NCBI GenBank assembly: GCA_020845515.1
Contig: JADLFQ010000007.1
Coordinates: 1-45,915, forward strand
Length of the DNA stretch: 45,915 nucleotides
Source of the DNA: Anaerolineaceae bacterium
GTDB lineage: Bacteria; Chloroflexota; Anaerolineae; Anaerolineales; Anaerolineaceae
Direction: 5' to 3'
Part shown: positions 8,376-16,617 of the stretch, piece by piece
Layout of the letters: every line of letters begins with the position of its first letter
Numbering within the stretch: position 1 is the first letter of the stretch
Position numbers and translations under genes: made by a program
The notes under the pieces: generated by a model
What the model saw: the letters and a program-made list of their open reading frames with translations, nothing else
Database searches by the model: none
Told to the model about the DNA's origin: nothing

Positions 8376-8406
8376 ATAAAAAGGCACGCGGCCACGCCGC
8401 GTGCCT
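8376..8406 (-). terminator. Rho-independent terminator of the adenosine deaminase gene
   Basis: A perfect 10-bp GC-rich stem (AGGCACGCGG, 8382-8391, with 8397-8406; 5-nt loop) followed on the minus strand by TTTTTATAA. It ends just before the ribosome binding site of the SWIM gene. Confidence 0.85.
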
Positions 8407-8567
8407 GACATCAGCATATCTGGTTGAAATTCTCGAAAACTCGCATAATGGTTCTTACTCCCCTCTGCTTACTATGATAGCCCGAGTCGGCGCGAGAGTC
8501 AACCAGGTTAACCTTAGAGTTTCGTTAACTGTTCTCTTTGGGGAAGCCATACTCAAAAACATCTTGT

Positions 8568-9569
8568 TCAGCGAGCTTTCTTCCGCAACAAAAAAGATTT
8601 TTCCTCAAGCGTCAGGAAGGCAACTTCCAAGGCGTTGCGCTGCGCCTGGCGAATCATCTCCGGTGTCAATCCGGCGGCTGGAGCGGCCACGTTGTATTCA
8701 TAGTTCAGGTCAACCCCGCTGATGCCCGGATCATCCGTATTGATCGTCGCCATGATCCTTTGCTCCAGAAACTGCCGCAAAGGATGACTGGTGTAATCGG
8801 GGACGGTGCTGGTCTGCACATTGCTGGTGAGACAGGATTCAATCCCGATCGCCCGGTCGCATAAAAAGTTCATCAATTTCGGGTCATCCACAGCCCGCAC
8901 ACCATGGCCAATCCTTTCCGCGCCCAACAGGCGGATGGCTTGCCAGATGCTCTCCGGCCCTGCCGATTCTCCGGCATGCACGGTAACACGCCAGCCCGCG
9001 TCTTGCGCTTTGCGAAAGTGCTCCTGAAAAAGTTCTGCCGGCCAGTGGACTTCATCGCCCGCCAGGTCAAGCGCAACAAGGTGTTCGCGCTGGGACAGCA
9101 AAGCTTGTATCTCCACCCAGGCCATATCCACCCCAAACGTGCGCGAGAGAATGCCAATCAGATTGGCATGGATTTTGAAATCCCGCTTGCCTGCCTCAAC
9201 GCCATCCACAACCGCTTCGACGACCCCGGCCGGATCCAACTGGTGGGTGGAGGCCATAAACCTCGGGCTAAAGCGCAGTTCGACATAATCCAACCCTTCC
9301 TGCTTTGCATCTTCCAGATTCTCGTAGGCAATCCTGCGGCAGATATCCAGATTTACCAGGATACCGGTCATCCATTCGAACTTGGCAATAAAGGCCATGA
9401 CATCGGGTTGCGGAGCGGTCACCTGAACATGCGGGCGCAGGCCTTCCGCATTCCAGGCCGGGAGGGGAAGGTTGAACTGACGGCCAACATCCAGGATGGT
9501 TTGAAGCCGTACGTTGCCATCTAAATGGCGATGGACATCAATTAAAGGCAAGTGTGGGTCAATTCTCAT
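8568..9569 (-). CDS. add: Adenosine deaminase
   Basis: A 333-residue protein very close in wording to E. coli Add over its whole length. It deaminates adenosine and deoxyadenosine to inosine forms in purine salvage, in the cytoplasm. Zinc ligands and catalytic residues are present: HRH at 13-15, HAGE at 198-201 (Glu201 catalytic), GHG at 221-223 and NTDDP at 277-281. Start at 9569 is preceded by AAGGA and matches the family N-terminus ([11 protein letters not shown]); a 40-residue longer frame exists but is unlikely. It is a single-gene unit with its own promoter and terminator. An adenosine-specific kinase elsewhere in the window fits the same salvage theme. Confidence 0.96.
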   Translation of the reverse strand: MRIDPHLPLIDVHRHLDGNVRLQTILDVGRQFNLPLPAWNAEGLRPHVQVTAPQPDVMAFIAKFEWMTGILVNLDICRRIAYENLEDAKQEGLDYVELRFSPRFMASTHQLDPAGVVEAVVDGVEAGKRDFKIHANLIGILSRTFGVDMAWVEIQALLSQREHLVALDLAGDEVHWPAELFQEHFRKAQDAGWRVTVHAGESAGPESIWQAIRLLGAERIGHGVRAVDDPKLMNFLCDRAIGIESCLTSNVQTSTVPDYTSHPLRQFLEQRIMATINTDDPGISGVDLNYEYNVAAPAAGLTPEMIRQAQRNALEVAFLTLEEKSFLLRKKAR

Positions 9570-9668
9570 CAGGTCATCCTTTATGGCGCATCGCCACCGT
9601 GGCTGAAGCTTGTTTGCCTCCTGTGCTTTGCAGGTGTACATGCAAAGAAAGTTATAAACACTCTCTCT

Positions 9669-9674
9669 ATTATA
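9669..9674 (-). promoter_or_regulatory. -10 box of add
   Basis: A perfect TATAAT on the minus strand about 95 nt upstream of the add start. No good -35 box is visible at 17 nt. Confidence 0.5.
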
Positions 9675-9765
9675 ACCATCTCTGTGCATCTTCGAAAAAC
9701 CCTTCCACTTTCCAAATTATGGGAGCACAGCCCCGTGCTTCAGTCATGTCTCGAAAAAACCGCTA

Positions 9766-9774
9766 TGCTATAAT
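9766..9774 (+). promoter_or_regulatory. Extended -10 box of the glycosyltransferase operon
   Basis: TGCTATAAT ends 10 nt before the ATG, so the predicted transcript has a leader of only a few bases and no room for a ribosome binding site. Confidence 0.65.
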
Positions 9775-9784
9775 CGGTTAAGCC

Positions 9785-12037
9785 ATGGTTGAGAAAATGG
9801 ATGCCGGTCCCGATCGCGCGCCTCGCAATGAGGTAACCATCCAGCAGGGTGAAGGGCATGTTCGCATGCGTGTGGATGCGCCCGACAACGTGCAGCTCTC
9901 GATTGACGTGAAGATCACCGTTGGGGCAGGGGACGCCGGTACAGTGCGCCGGTTTGTGTACGGGGCGCCCATGGCTTCCGCCTCCCCGCTTGACCGCGCA
10001 TGGAACACCATACGGGAGCGGGCGCATCTCACGCCCACCTCTGCGGCGTTTTTTTTCGTCGCTGCGCTCTTTGTTTATCTGACGACCCGTCTGATCGCTT
10101 TGCCCGCCTACCCCATCTATTTCTTTACAGATGAGGCTGTACAAACCACCCTGGCTGCCGATCTGGTGCGCGATCACTACCGTGTGGGAAGTGAGTTGTT
10201 ACCCACTTTTTTCCGCAATGCCTATCAGTACAACCTGGGAACATCCGTATATCTGCAAGTCATCCCCTATCTTTTGTTCGGCGAGTCTATTTGGGTGACA
10301 CGCGGCGTCGCGGTGTTTGCCGGTTTGATTGCCGCTTTTTCGGTTGGGCTGGCGATGAAGGAAGTCTTTCAAAGCGCCTACCCCTGGGCTGCGATACTGC
10401 TTCTTTCCATCACGCCGGCATGGTTTCTGCACTCGCGCACGGCTTTTGAGACGGCCATTGCAACCACCTTCTATGCCGGGTTTTTATACACCTACCTGCT
10501 CTACCGCACAAAAAAACTGCAAGCCCTCTATCCGGCGGTAATTTTCGGCGCGCTTTGTTTTTACAGTTACAGCCCGGCGCGCATGGTGATTTTATTAAAC
10601 GCGGCGCTCTTCTTTCTGACAGATATACGCTACCACTGGCAGCAAAGAAAGGTTGTGTTGCGCGCGCTGGGTTTGGTTGTATTGATGGCGCTGCCTTTTT
10701 TGCGCTTTCAGCTTAACCACCCTCAAGAGAACCTGCGGCATCTGGAGGTGCTCAATTCTTACTGGATTCGCGCAACCCCCTTAACCGAAAAACTGGGCAT
10801 TTATTTTCGGGAATATCTGCGCGGTTTAAATCCCTTTTACTGGTATTTGGAAGTCAATGGCGATATGCCGCGCCACCTCATGAAGGGATACGGTCATTTA
10901 CTGCGGACGACGCTGCCCTTCGGAATGATTGGGGTGGCAATTGTCCTCCAGAAGAGCCGGCAGGCATCCTACCGGATTTTGCTGCTCGCTTTGCTGGCGG
11001 CGCCCAGCGGCGGCGCGCTGGTACAGGTGGGCATTACGCGCGCGCTTATCTTTGTCATCCCGGCCGCGTTGGTCACCGCGCTGGGCTTGGAAGCCGTGCT
11101 GGCATGGATAAAAAGGCGCTGGCAAAAGATCTCCCAACTCGTCCTGGCTCTGCCTGTTTTCGCCTTGTTGGCCGGGTTTAACTTCTGGATGCTGAGAGAT
11201 GCGCTTGTGAACGGCCCGTTCTGGCATACGGATTATGGCTTGGGGGGAATGCAGTGGGGGGCACAGCAATTGTTTGAGAATATCCGGGAAATATCCGAGC
11301 AGGAACCCGAGGTCAAACTTTCTCTTTCCCCCTCCTGGGCAAACGGCACGGATACGATCGCCCGATTTTTCTTCCCAGGTTCACCGCCGTTTCAAATAGA
11401 GAGCATCGAAGGGTATTTTGATCACCGGAGAACGTTGGACAGCAGCCGGGTGTTTATTATGATCCCGGAAGAATATGAAAAAGTGATCCATAACCCTAAA
11501 TTTACCCATGTTCAGGTGGATCAGATATTGAATTATCCCAACGGACAGCCGGGATTTTATTTTGTGCGTCTGGCTTACTCCGCGGAGTTTGATGCAATTC
11601 TGGAAAAGGAGAGCGCCCAACGCCGTGTTCTGCAGGAGGCGGGCGTAAATATTGACGGCAGTCCGGCGAAAGTGAAATTCTCATACTTGGACATGGGCCC
11701 GATTGACAACCTTTTTGATAATGACGTGCTCACACTGGTGCGCACTTTTGAGGCAAACCCGCTTAAAGTGGAAATTTCTTTTGATCAGCCCCGTACGATC
11801 GCGGAGATTTCAGCCCGCATCGGCGGGACGGCGACTGATTTCTCCTTCCAGCTCCTGGATTCTGCCGGCAAAGTCATCTACCAGGATCGCCGGAACGTAG
11901 AAGAAACGCCGGACCCGCGCTGGCTAAAATTCAACCTGGAGCCACCCCAGGCTTGTGCACAGGTATGGGTGGAAGTGAAAAGCCCCCGTGACCAGGAACC
12001 TGCACACGTGCACCTTTGGGAGATCACCTTCAAATGA
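9785..12037 (+). CDS. Polytopic membrane glycosyltransferase (PMT/GT39/ArnT-like)
   Basis: 750 residues. A polar N-terminus of about 85 residues precedes about a dozen membrane helices (roughly 85-485), then a soluble domain of about 260 residues outside the membrane. The first loop has FTDEA (Asp116-Glu117), the acidic pair expected for GT-C enzymes, and AFETAIATTFYAGFLYTYLLY matches the dolichol-phosphate-mannosyltransferase type. Such enzymes move a sugar from a polyprenyl-phosphate carrier to a protein, lipid or glycan at the outer face; the acceptor cannot be told from sequence. The soluble tail is beta-rich and may bind carbohydrate. The ATG overlaps the first bases of the predicted mRNA. 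The next gene starts in an ATGA overlap with the stop. Confidence 0.85.
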   Translation: MVEKMDAGPDRAPRNEVTIQQGEGHVRMRVDAPDNVQLSIDVKITVGAGDAGTVRRFVYGAPMASASPLDRAWNTIRERAHLTPTSAAFFFVAALFVYLTTRLIALPAYPIYFFTDEAVQTTLAADLVRDHYRVGSELLPTFFRNAYQYNLGTSVYLQVIPYLLFGESIWVTRGVAVFAGLIAAFSVGLAMKEVFQSAYPWAAILLLSITPAWFLHSRTAFETAIATTFYAGFLYTYLLYRTKKLQALYPAVIFGALCFYSYSPARMVILLNAALFFLTDIRYHWQQRKVVLRALGLVVLMALPFLRFQLNHPQENLRHLEVLNSYWIRATPLTEKLGIYFREYLRGLNPFYWYLEVNGDMPRHLMKGYGHLLRTTLPFGMIGVAIVLQKSRQASYRILLLALLAAPSGGALVQVGITRALIFVIPAALVTALGLEAVLAWIKRRWQKISQLVLALPVFALLAGFNFWMLRDALVNGPFWHTDYGLGGMQWGAQQLFENIREISEQEPEVKLSLSPSWANGTDTIARFFFPGSPPFQIESIEGYFDHRRTLDSSRVFIMIPEEYEKVIHNPKFTHVQVDQILNYPNGQPGFYFVRLAYSAEFDAILEKESAQRRVLQEAGVNIDGSPAKVKFSYLDMGPIDNLFDNDVLTLVRTFEANPLKVEISFDQPRTIAEISARIGGTATDFSFQLLDSAGKVIYQDRRNVEETPDPRWLKFNLEPPQACAQVWVEVKSPRDQEPAHVHLWEITFK

Positions 12038-12444
12038 GAAAAAACAGGCCATTTTTGATCTGGGTGGTTCTTTTGATGTTCTGCATAATCGGGTGGTTTG
12101 GTTTCCTGCGAGCCTGGCAGGCTTTTGTTCAGTGGGACTTTTTATCAGGATTGGGTCTGAGGGTCAGCCCGCTTTACCTGACCGGCAGCGGTGTTGTTTG
12201 GGCGGCAGCCGGATTGTTCCCCGCAGCCGGCATCTGGTTTCGCCGGCGTTGGGCTTTTTGGGGAAGCCGGGCGGCAGCGCTTTTGACTGCCGCATCGTAC
12301 TGGGCGGACCGGCTGTTCCTGCACACCCCTGCACAAGACCCCGGCAACCTGCTCTTTGCGCTTGGTTTAACGGCTGTGTTTTTACTGTATGTTTTTGGCG
12401 TGTTTTCACTGCCGCTGACGAGAGGATATTTTAAGATGGGGTGA
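12034..12444 (+). CDS. Small four-helix membrane protein of unknown function
   Basis: 136 residues with four predicted membrane segments (FLIWVVLLMFCIIGWFGFL, then about 45-62, 72-90 and 105-122). The start shares the ATGA with the stop of the glycosyltransferase, so translation is coupled. I do not recognise the family. Tight coupling to the membrane glycosyltransferase suggests a partner subunit or a small flippase-like helper, but nothing in the sequence proves this. Confidence 0.75.
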   Translation: MRKNRPFLIWVVLLMFCIIGWFGFLRAWQAFVQWDFLSGLGLRVSPLYLTGSGVVWAAAGLFPAAGIWFRRRWAFWGSRAAALLTAASYWADRLFLHTPAQDPGNLLFALGLTAVFLLYVFGVFSLPLTRGYFKMG

Positions 12445-12446
12445 AC

Positions 12447-13058
12447 ATGCAAAACAATCATTTGGAAATTGAAGTGAAATTTTACGTCGGGCAGCTTTCA
12501 AAGCTGGAAGAACGTTTGCAGGCGATGGGAGCGCGTCTGGTGCAGCCGCGCACGCATGAGTTGAACTTGCGGTTTGACACTCTCAAAGGAAAATTGAGGG
12601 CAAAACACCAGGTGCTGCGATTGCGGCGCGACCAAAAGACCTGGCTGACCTTTAAAGGCCCTTCGGCGCCGGGGGCGGCGATCGCGCTGCGCCAGGAAAT
12701 TGAATTTGAGGTGAGCAGTTTTGAGGATGCCAAACTGTTTTTGGAATCCCTCGGGTACAAAACATATATTATCTATGAGAAATACCGGCAGGTCTTTGAC
12801 ACAGGAGAGGTGTTGGTGATGCTGGATGAGCTGCCGTACGGGCATTTTGTGGAGATTGAAGGCGCGGACGCCGGTGTGCTGGAGCGGGCCGCCAGCCGGC
12901 TCGGTTTAAATTGGGAGGCGCGCTCCACAGCCAGCTACCTGGAGTTATTCCATCGGGTAAAAACAAAGTACGATCTAAAGGCTGAAAACCTGTGCTTTGA
13001 TGAATTCAAAGGCGCCGTATTTACGGTAAATGACCTCAAAATCGCCCAGGCCGATTAA
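12447..13058 (+). CDS. CYTH domain protein (class IV adenylate cyclase / thiamine triphosphatase type)
   Basis: 203 residues, a full-length CYTH domain. The ExExK signature is EIEVK at residues 7-11; further strands with basic residues (LRLRRD, WLTFKGP), QEIEFEV, EKYRQVF and MLDELPYGHFVEIEG line the triphosphate tunnel. Family members hydrolyse inorganic triphosphate or thiamine triphosphate, or make cAMP; the sequence alone does not decide. CyaB-like proteins have the same LDELPYGHFVEIEG motif. The start is 2 nt after the stop of the membrane protein (GGGGTGAAC upstream), making it the third gene of the glycosyltransferase operon. Confidence 0.9.
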   Translation: MQNNHLEIEVKFYVGQLSKLEERLQAMGARLVQPRTHELNLRFDTLKGKLRAKHQVLRLRRDQKTWLTFKGPSAPGAAIALRQEIEFEVSSFEDAKLFLESLGYKTYIIYEKYRQVFDTGEVLVMLDELPYGHFVEIEGADAGVLERAASRLGLNWEARSTASYLELFHRVKTKYDLKAENLCFDEFKGAVFTVNDLKIAQAD

Positions 13059-13092
13059 CTTTTGGGCGCCAGCCGTTTGATCTTTCCCCGGG

Positions 13093-14034
13093 TTAACACC
13101 CGCCGCCTTCTGTATGCGGGTCGCCCGGAAAGGTTTCAAACTGGATGGTGGTATGTTCAATGCCGAAACAGTGCAGCAAGCGGTTTTTTATCCCAGCCAT
13201 AATCACTTCTGAAGGATGCGCAACCCCCTCTTCCAGCACCACATGTGCGCTCAAAGCAATATGACCGGAGCAGATATTCCAGACATGCAGGTCATGAACG
13301 CTATAGGCGCCCGCAACAGATTGAACTTCTTTCACAACCTCTTGGAGCGATAAACCAGCCGGTGTGCCCTCCACCAGAATATGCAGGGCAGACCGGGTAA
13401 GCCGGACGGAGTTGAAGAGAATCAGCGCGCCGATGAGCGCGCTGGCAAGGGCATCCGCCCAGTTCCAGCCGGCCAGCCAGATGACCAATCCGGCGGCAAT
13501 CACGCCAACGGAGGCAAGGGCATCGCCGACGACATGCAGGAACGCGCTCTCCACATTCAGGTCTTTATGCCCTGTTCCCGGTGCATGTTCCTCGTGATTG
13601 TGAGAGTGGTTGTGAAAGTTGTCTTGTCCGTGCAGGATGAAGGCGACAATGGCATTACCCACCAGTCCAATGATCGCAATCACCAGCATTTCCAGTCCCA
13701 TGACCGAGACGGGGTCCCGCCAGCGCTGGAAGGCTTCACGCCAGATACCCAGTGCGATGAGGATCAAAGTGATGCCATTCACCAGAGCGGCCAACACTTC
13801 CAGGCGGTGCCAGCCATACGTATGGCGATCATCCGGGGGGCGGGCGGAGAGGCGCAGCGCCAGGAAACTCAACACCAGCGCGAAGATATCCATAAAGACA
13901 TGGGCGGCATCTGAGAGCAGCGCCAGGCTGCCGGTCCATATACCTCCGATTATCTCCCCCGCCAGAATAAATGCGGTCAGCGCGATAGACAGGATAAATC
14001 GTTTTTCAACCCCTGCACTTTGATGCGGTTTCAT
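13093..14034 (-). CDS. Cation diffusion facilitator (CzcD/ZitB-like zinc efflux)
   Basis: 313 residues: six membrane helices and a C-terminal cytosolic metallochaperone-like domain. The transport site is visible in helix 2 (SDAAHVFMD, Asp42, His45, Asp49) and helix 5 (HVVGDALAS). The loop between helices 4 and 5 is His-rich (HNHSHNHEEH), typical of Zn2+/Cd2+ exporters driven by proton exchange. The ATG sits 6 nt after a perfect TATAAT, so the mRNA should be leaderless. A longer in-frame extension crosses the SagB gene end and is rejected. Last gene of the long minus-strand run, with its own promoter. Confidence 0.92.
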   Translation of the reverse strand: MKPHQSAGVEKRFILSIALTAFILAGEIIGGIWTGSLALLSDAAHVFMDIFALVLSFLALRLSARPPDDRHTYGWHRLEVLAALVNGITLILIALGIWREAFQRWRDPVSVMGLEMLVIAIIGLVGNAIVAFILHGQDNFHNHSHNHEEHAPGTGHKDLNVESAFLHVVGDALASVGVIAAGLVIWLAGWNWADALASALIGALILFNSVRLTRSALHILVEGTPAGLSLQEVVKEVQSVAGAYSVHDLHVWNICSGHIALSAHVVLEEGVAHPSEVIMAGIKNRLLHCFGIEHTTIQFETFPGDPHTEGGGC

Positions 14035-14040
14035 GATCGT

Positions 14041-14046
14041 ATTATA
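14041..14046 (-). promoter_or_regulatory. -10 box giving a leaderless mRNA for the cation exporter
   Basis: TATAAT on the minus strand with exactly 6 nt to the ATG at 14034; transcription would start at or next to the A of the start codon. There is no ribosome binding site. Confidence 0.65.
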
Positions 14047-14089
14047 ACTGAATCTTCTTTGAATTTTCGGGAGGGAAAATTCCCTCCAA

Positions 14090-14836
14090 CTATGCTTTGA
14101 TCTGCTTTCCCAAAGTACCGGCATACACCGCAAAAACCGTCTCGCCATCCAACCCAAGCTCCGTGTTGAGAAGGTCATCGTCAAAGGAGCCTATTGCACA
14201 AACGGCGCAATCCAGCGCTTCGGCAGCCAGATAGAGGTTCTGGCAAATATGCCCGGCATCCAACAACATATAGCGGTAACCGCGTTCAGGATACCGCCAG
14301 ACCATCCGCTCAATCACAACAGCCCAGATAAAGGTGACCGCACTGCCGCCGATTTTTTGTTGGTTGAGACATGCGCGGGTGACGCGCGCAGTCAGGTCGT
14401 CAGAGATTTCCAACTCTAAAAGTGCATGTTTTAGAGCAGCGTAACGGTAGAGGCCGGGTTGTATCCCTTCCACATTGTTGATGAGCAGGTAGGTCTCAAA
14501 AGCGTGGCGCGCTCCGGCTGAAGGCACATTGCGCAGCGTTGCAGGCCGGTCGTTGACACCGCGCACGCCCTGGGTCAACCACAACAAGCAGGAAAGCTCT
14601 TCAAGCGTGAGCGCCTCTCCACTGTACGCGCGGACGCTTTTTCGATTCTCGATGACGGTTTGTAAATCTTTTGAGGCTGTGGTCACGCTTGCCGCATCAG
14701 GGAGGGCAATCAACCGGGCGCCGTGGGGGTAGGGAAGCTCGAGAGGAGGTTGTGGAACACCAGATTCTTCGGGTGAAACTGGCAGGTACTGGACAGCGGT
14801 CTTGCGAATAAACTCGCGGCCAATGCTGTTACTCAT
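14090..14836 (-). CDS. SagB-type (ThcOx family) nitroreductase-like oxidoreductase
   Basis: 248 residues, single-domain FMN nitroreductase fold. The FMN-binding start IENRKSVRAYSGEAL is at about 61-75, then SAGARHAFETYLLINNVEG and a C-terminal GHICQNLYLAAEALDC with a DDDLLNTELGLDGE segment, the pattern of SagB/ThcOx proteins. These oxidise thiazolines/oxazolines in peptide natural products, but stand-alone copies with no cyclodehydratase partner, as here, are common and of unknown use. The start has AAGGAGC upstream. It lies between the small coiled-coil protein and the cation exporter. Confidence 0.88.
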   Translation of the reverse strand: MSNSIGREFIRKTAVQYLPVSPEESGVPQPPLELPYPHGARLIALPDAASVTTASKDLQTVIENRKSVRAYSGEALTLEELSCLLWLTQGVRGVNDRPATLRNVPSAGARHAFETYLLINNVEGIQPGLYRYAALKHALLELEISDDLTARVTRACLNQQKIGGSAVTFIWAVVIERMVWRYPERGYRYMLLDAGHICQNLYLAAEALDCAVCAIGSFDDDLLNTELGLDGETVFAVYAGTLGKQIKA

Positions 14837-14915
14837 TATTCTGCTCCTTACAAACTGTAGTAGGGACGGGTTTTTTTATATTCTGCCGGTAAAGAAATTG
14901 TACCAGAAGGCGTGG

Positions 14916-15236
14916 TCAGCGGCCCGAAACGAGGAGAACAACCCGTACGATCAGATAAACGGCCAGCGCGCCGGCGGAAATAATCAACTGGGCGGCAAAA
15001 TAGTACCCCCAAACCGTGAAGGCGCGCGAGATAAAGCTATGGTTCAACAGGTTCGTTTGCGGAAGTAATTTTTCCAGCCACTTTTGTGCCTGAACAGGGA
15101 CATCTGCGCCGGAGGGCATACTGAACGCTTCCTTGTATTCCTTGTTTTCCGTCTCCAGCGTTTCAATGCGCTGCTCAAGAATTTCAAGGTAATTAACCAA
15201 TTCGGTCTGGGTGCGAAATTGTGGGGGAATGGGCAT
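14916..15236 (-). CDS. Small coiled-coil protein with C-terminal membrane anchor
   Basis: 106 residues. Residues about 10-40 form a coiled coil (NYLEILEQRIETLETENKEY) and the C-terminus (about 77-103) holds one or two membrane segments (YYFAAQLIISAGALAVYLIV). The start is set by AAAGGAAAAAAG upstream. I do not recognise a family. It lies 50 nt after the Clp-N/M50 protease gene on the same strand and repeats the coiled-coil-plus-membrane theme of this cluster. Confidence 0.7.
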   Translation of the reverse strand: MPIPPQFRTQTELVNYLEILEQRIETLETENKEYKEAFSMPSGADVPVQAQKWLEKLLPQTNLLNHSFISRAFTVWGYYFAAQLIISAGALAVYLIVRVVLLVSGR

Positions 15237-15286
15237 CTTTTTTCCTTTCAATTCCAAAAAAGCCATTCAGTTCCTTCCAGAATTGT

Positions 15287-16585
15287 TTACAAATCCCAAA
15301 AACGGAATAGTGAAAAGCCTATGTCAATCATGAGCGGGCTAATGCCAAAAACATTTGCCGCCTGCATGATCACACTCCAAAAAGCAGTGCGGATTGGGGT
15401 GTCAATCCATAACAGGGCAAAGAGGAGCAGAAAGCCAAAACGACCGAAAGTCTGGGCGGCATACTGGATATTCTCCGGAAGGAAAGGGGCAAGGATGCCA
15501 AAACCATCAAGACCCGGAATAGGGAGCAGGTTCAACACCAGCGCCACAATTTGAAAAAACGCCAGGAGCGAAAGCCCCGCCCAGAACTCCAGTGAACCGC
15601 CAACAGAAGTGCCCGAACGGGTGAAATGGAAAGGAACAGCCAGTACAAGCAGAAAAGCCAGGTTCATAAGCGGGCCGGAAGCCGAGACAAAACTGCGCTT
15701 GCCGGGTGTACGGAGCGCCGCCGTATTGACATACACCGCGCCGCCTGGCAGGGCAATGCCGCCGGCGACCAGGAACAGGAGGGGCAGTAAAATGCTCAGC
15801 ATCCAATGAGTATAGCGGAAGGGATTGAGCGTGAGATAGCCTTGCATGATAACCGAAAGATCGCCGTTAAGGTACGCTGAAAGGGCGTGCCCAAATTCAT
15901 GCAGACAGAGCGAAATCACCCACCCCCCCACCACAAGCAGAAAGACGCCCAAACCTTGCGGCAGGATGCTGAAGTACATCAGGGCGGCAACGGCAGCTGT
16001 AAACAATACCAGGCTAATAAAAACAGGGCTGATTTCAACCGGCAGGCGGCCGGCGGTTGAACGGTGCTTGGTCTGGGGCGCGGCAGGCCGCGCCGGGGCA
16101 ATTCGCTGCGGCAGAGTCCGGGAGGGTGCGCTGCCTTCGAGGGTTTCAAAGCGCGTCGTATTTCGAAAGGTTTCAAGGCGGACACCGTTCTGACGCAGCA
16201 AAGCGCTGACGGGCAGAAGGGCATTGAGCATCATCCCAAGCAAAATCAGGCTGGTATCCATATAGCTTAAGCGGCGGGCGCGGGCTTCTCCTGCTGCTTC
16301 GTGCAGCACGGCGCGGGTGTCTTTGCTCAAAGCTATTTCCTGGTTTTCCGGAAGGGACGCGCCCGCGCTCTGCCGGATGAGCTCCTCCACCTGGCCGCGC
16401 AAAGTTGTCAGGGGAATGCCAAGAATACGAAAGGTTCTCATGGCGCCGGAATCGGGGTTGCGCAACAACCCCAGCAAAACGTGTTCCGGGGTGATAACTG
16501 GTGAGCCGTTCTCCCGGGCTATCTGCTCAGCCAGGAGCATAACAACGCGGGCATCTTTGGTGTATTCAAGAGGAGGATTTTCCAT
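15287..16585 (-). CDS. Clp N-terminal domain fused to an M50 (site-2-protease-like) metalloprotease
   Basis: 432 residues. Residues about 7-145 are a double Clp-N repeat (ARVVMLLAEQIARENGS with ITPEHVLLGLLRNPDSGAMR; then SKDTRAVLHEAAGEARARR with YMDTSLILLGMML), the substrate-adaptor head normally found on ClpA/B/C. A linker (150-182) leads to a membrane domain with HEFGH at 229-233 (zinc ligands His229 and His233, catalytic Glu230) and LPIPGLDG at 354-361, which supplies the third ligand in the M50 family. The ATG is 6 nt after a TAAAAT box (leaderless). The joining of a Clp-N adaptor to an intramembrane protease is unusual; it should bring cytosolic or membrane substrates to the S2P core. 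Confidence 0.88.
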   Translation of the reverse strand: MENPPLEYTKDARVVMLLAEQIARENGSPVITPEHVLLGLLRNPDSGAMRTFRILGIPLTTLRGQVEELIRQSAGASLPENQEIALSKDTRAVLHEAAGEARARRLSYMDTSLILLGMMLNALLPVSALLRQNGVRLETFRNTTRFETLEGSAPSRTLPQRIAPARPAAPQTKHRSTAGRLPVEISPVFISLVLFTAAVAALMYFSILPQGLGVFLLVVGGWVISLCLHEFGHALSAYLNGDLSVIMQGYLTLNPFRYTHWMLSILLPLLFLVAGGIALPGGAVYVNTAALRTPGKRSFVSASGPLMNLAFLLVLAVPFHFTRSGTSVGGSLEFWAGLSLLAFFQIVALVLNLLPIPGLDGFGILAPFLPENIQYAAQTFGRFGFLLLFALLWIDTPIRTAFWSVIMQAANVFGISPLMIDIGFSLFRFWDL

Positions 16586-16591
16586 GGGGTA

Positions 16592-16600
16592 ATTTTACCA
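16592..16600 (-). promoter_or_regulatory. Extended -10 box before the Clp-N/M50 gene
   Basis: TGGTAAAAT on the minus strand with 6 nt to the ATG at 16585, the same geometry as at the cation exporter and the large histidine kinase. It lies in the 32-nt gap after the previous gene, so the protease may have its own leaderless transcript as well as read-through. Confidence 0.5.
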
Positions 16601-16617
16601 CCCCCGGACCTGCCCTC

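Noticed and set aside
9569-9689. 40-residue N-terminal extension of adenosine deaminase
   Set aside because: The extension has no family match, and a good ribosome binding site sits before the internal ATG.
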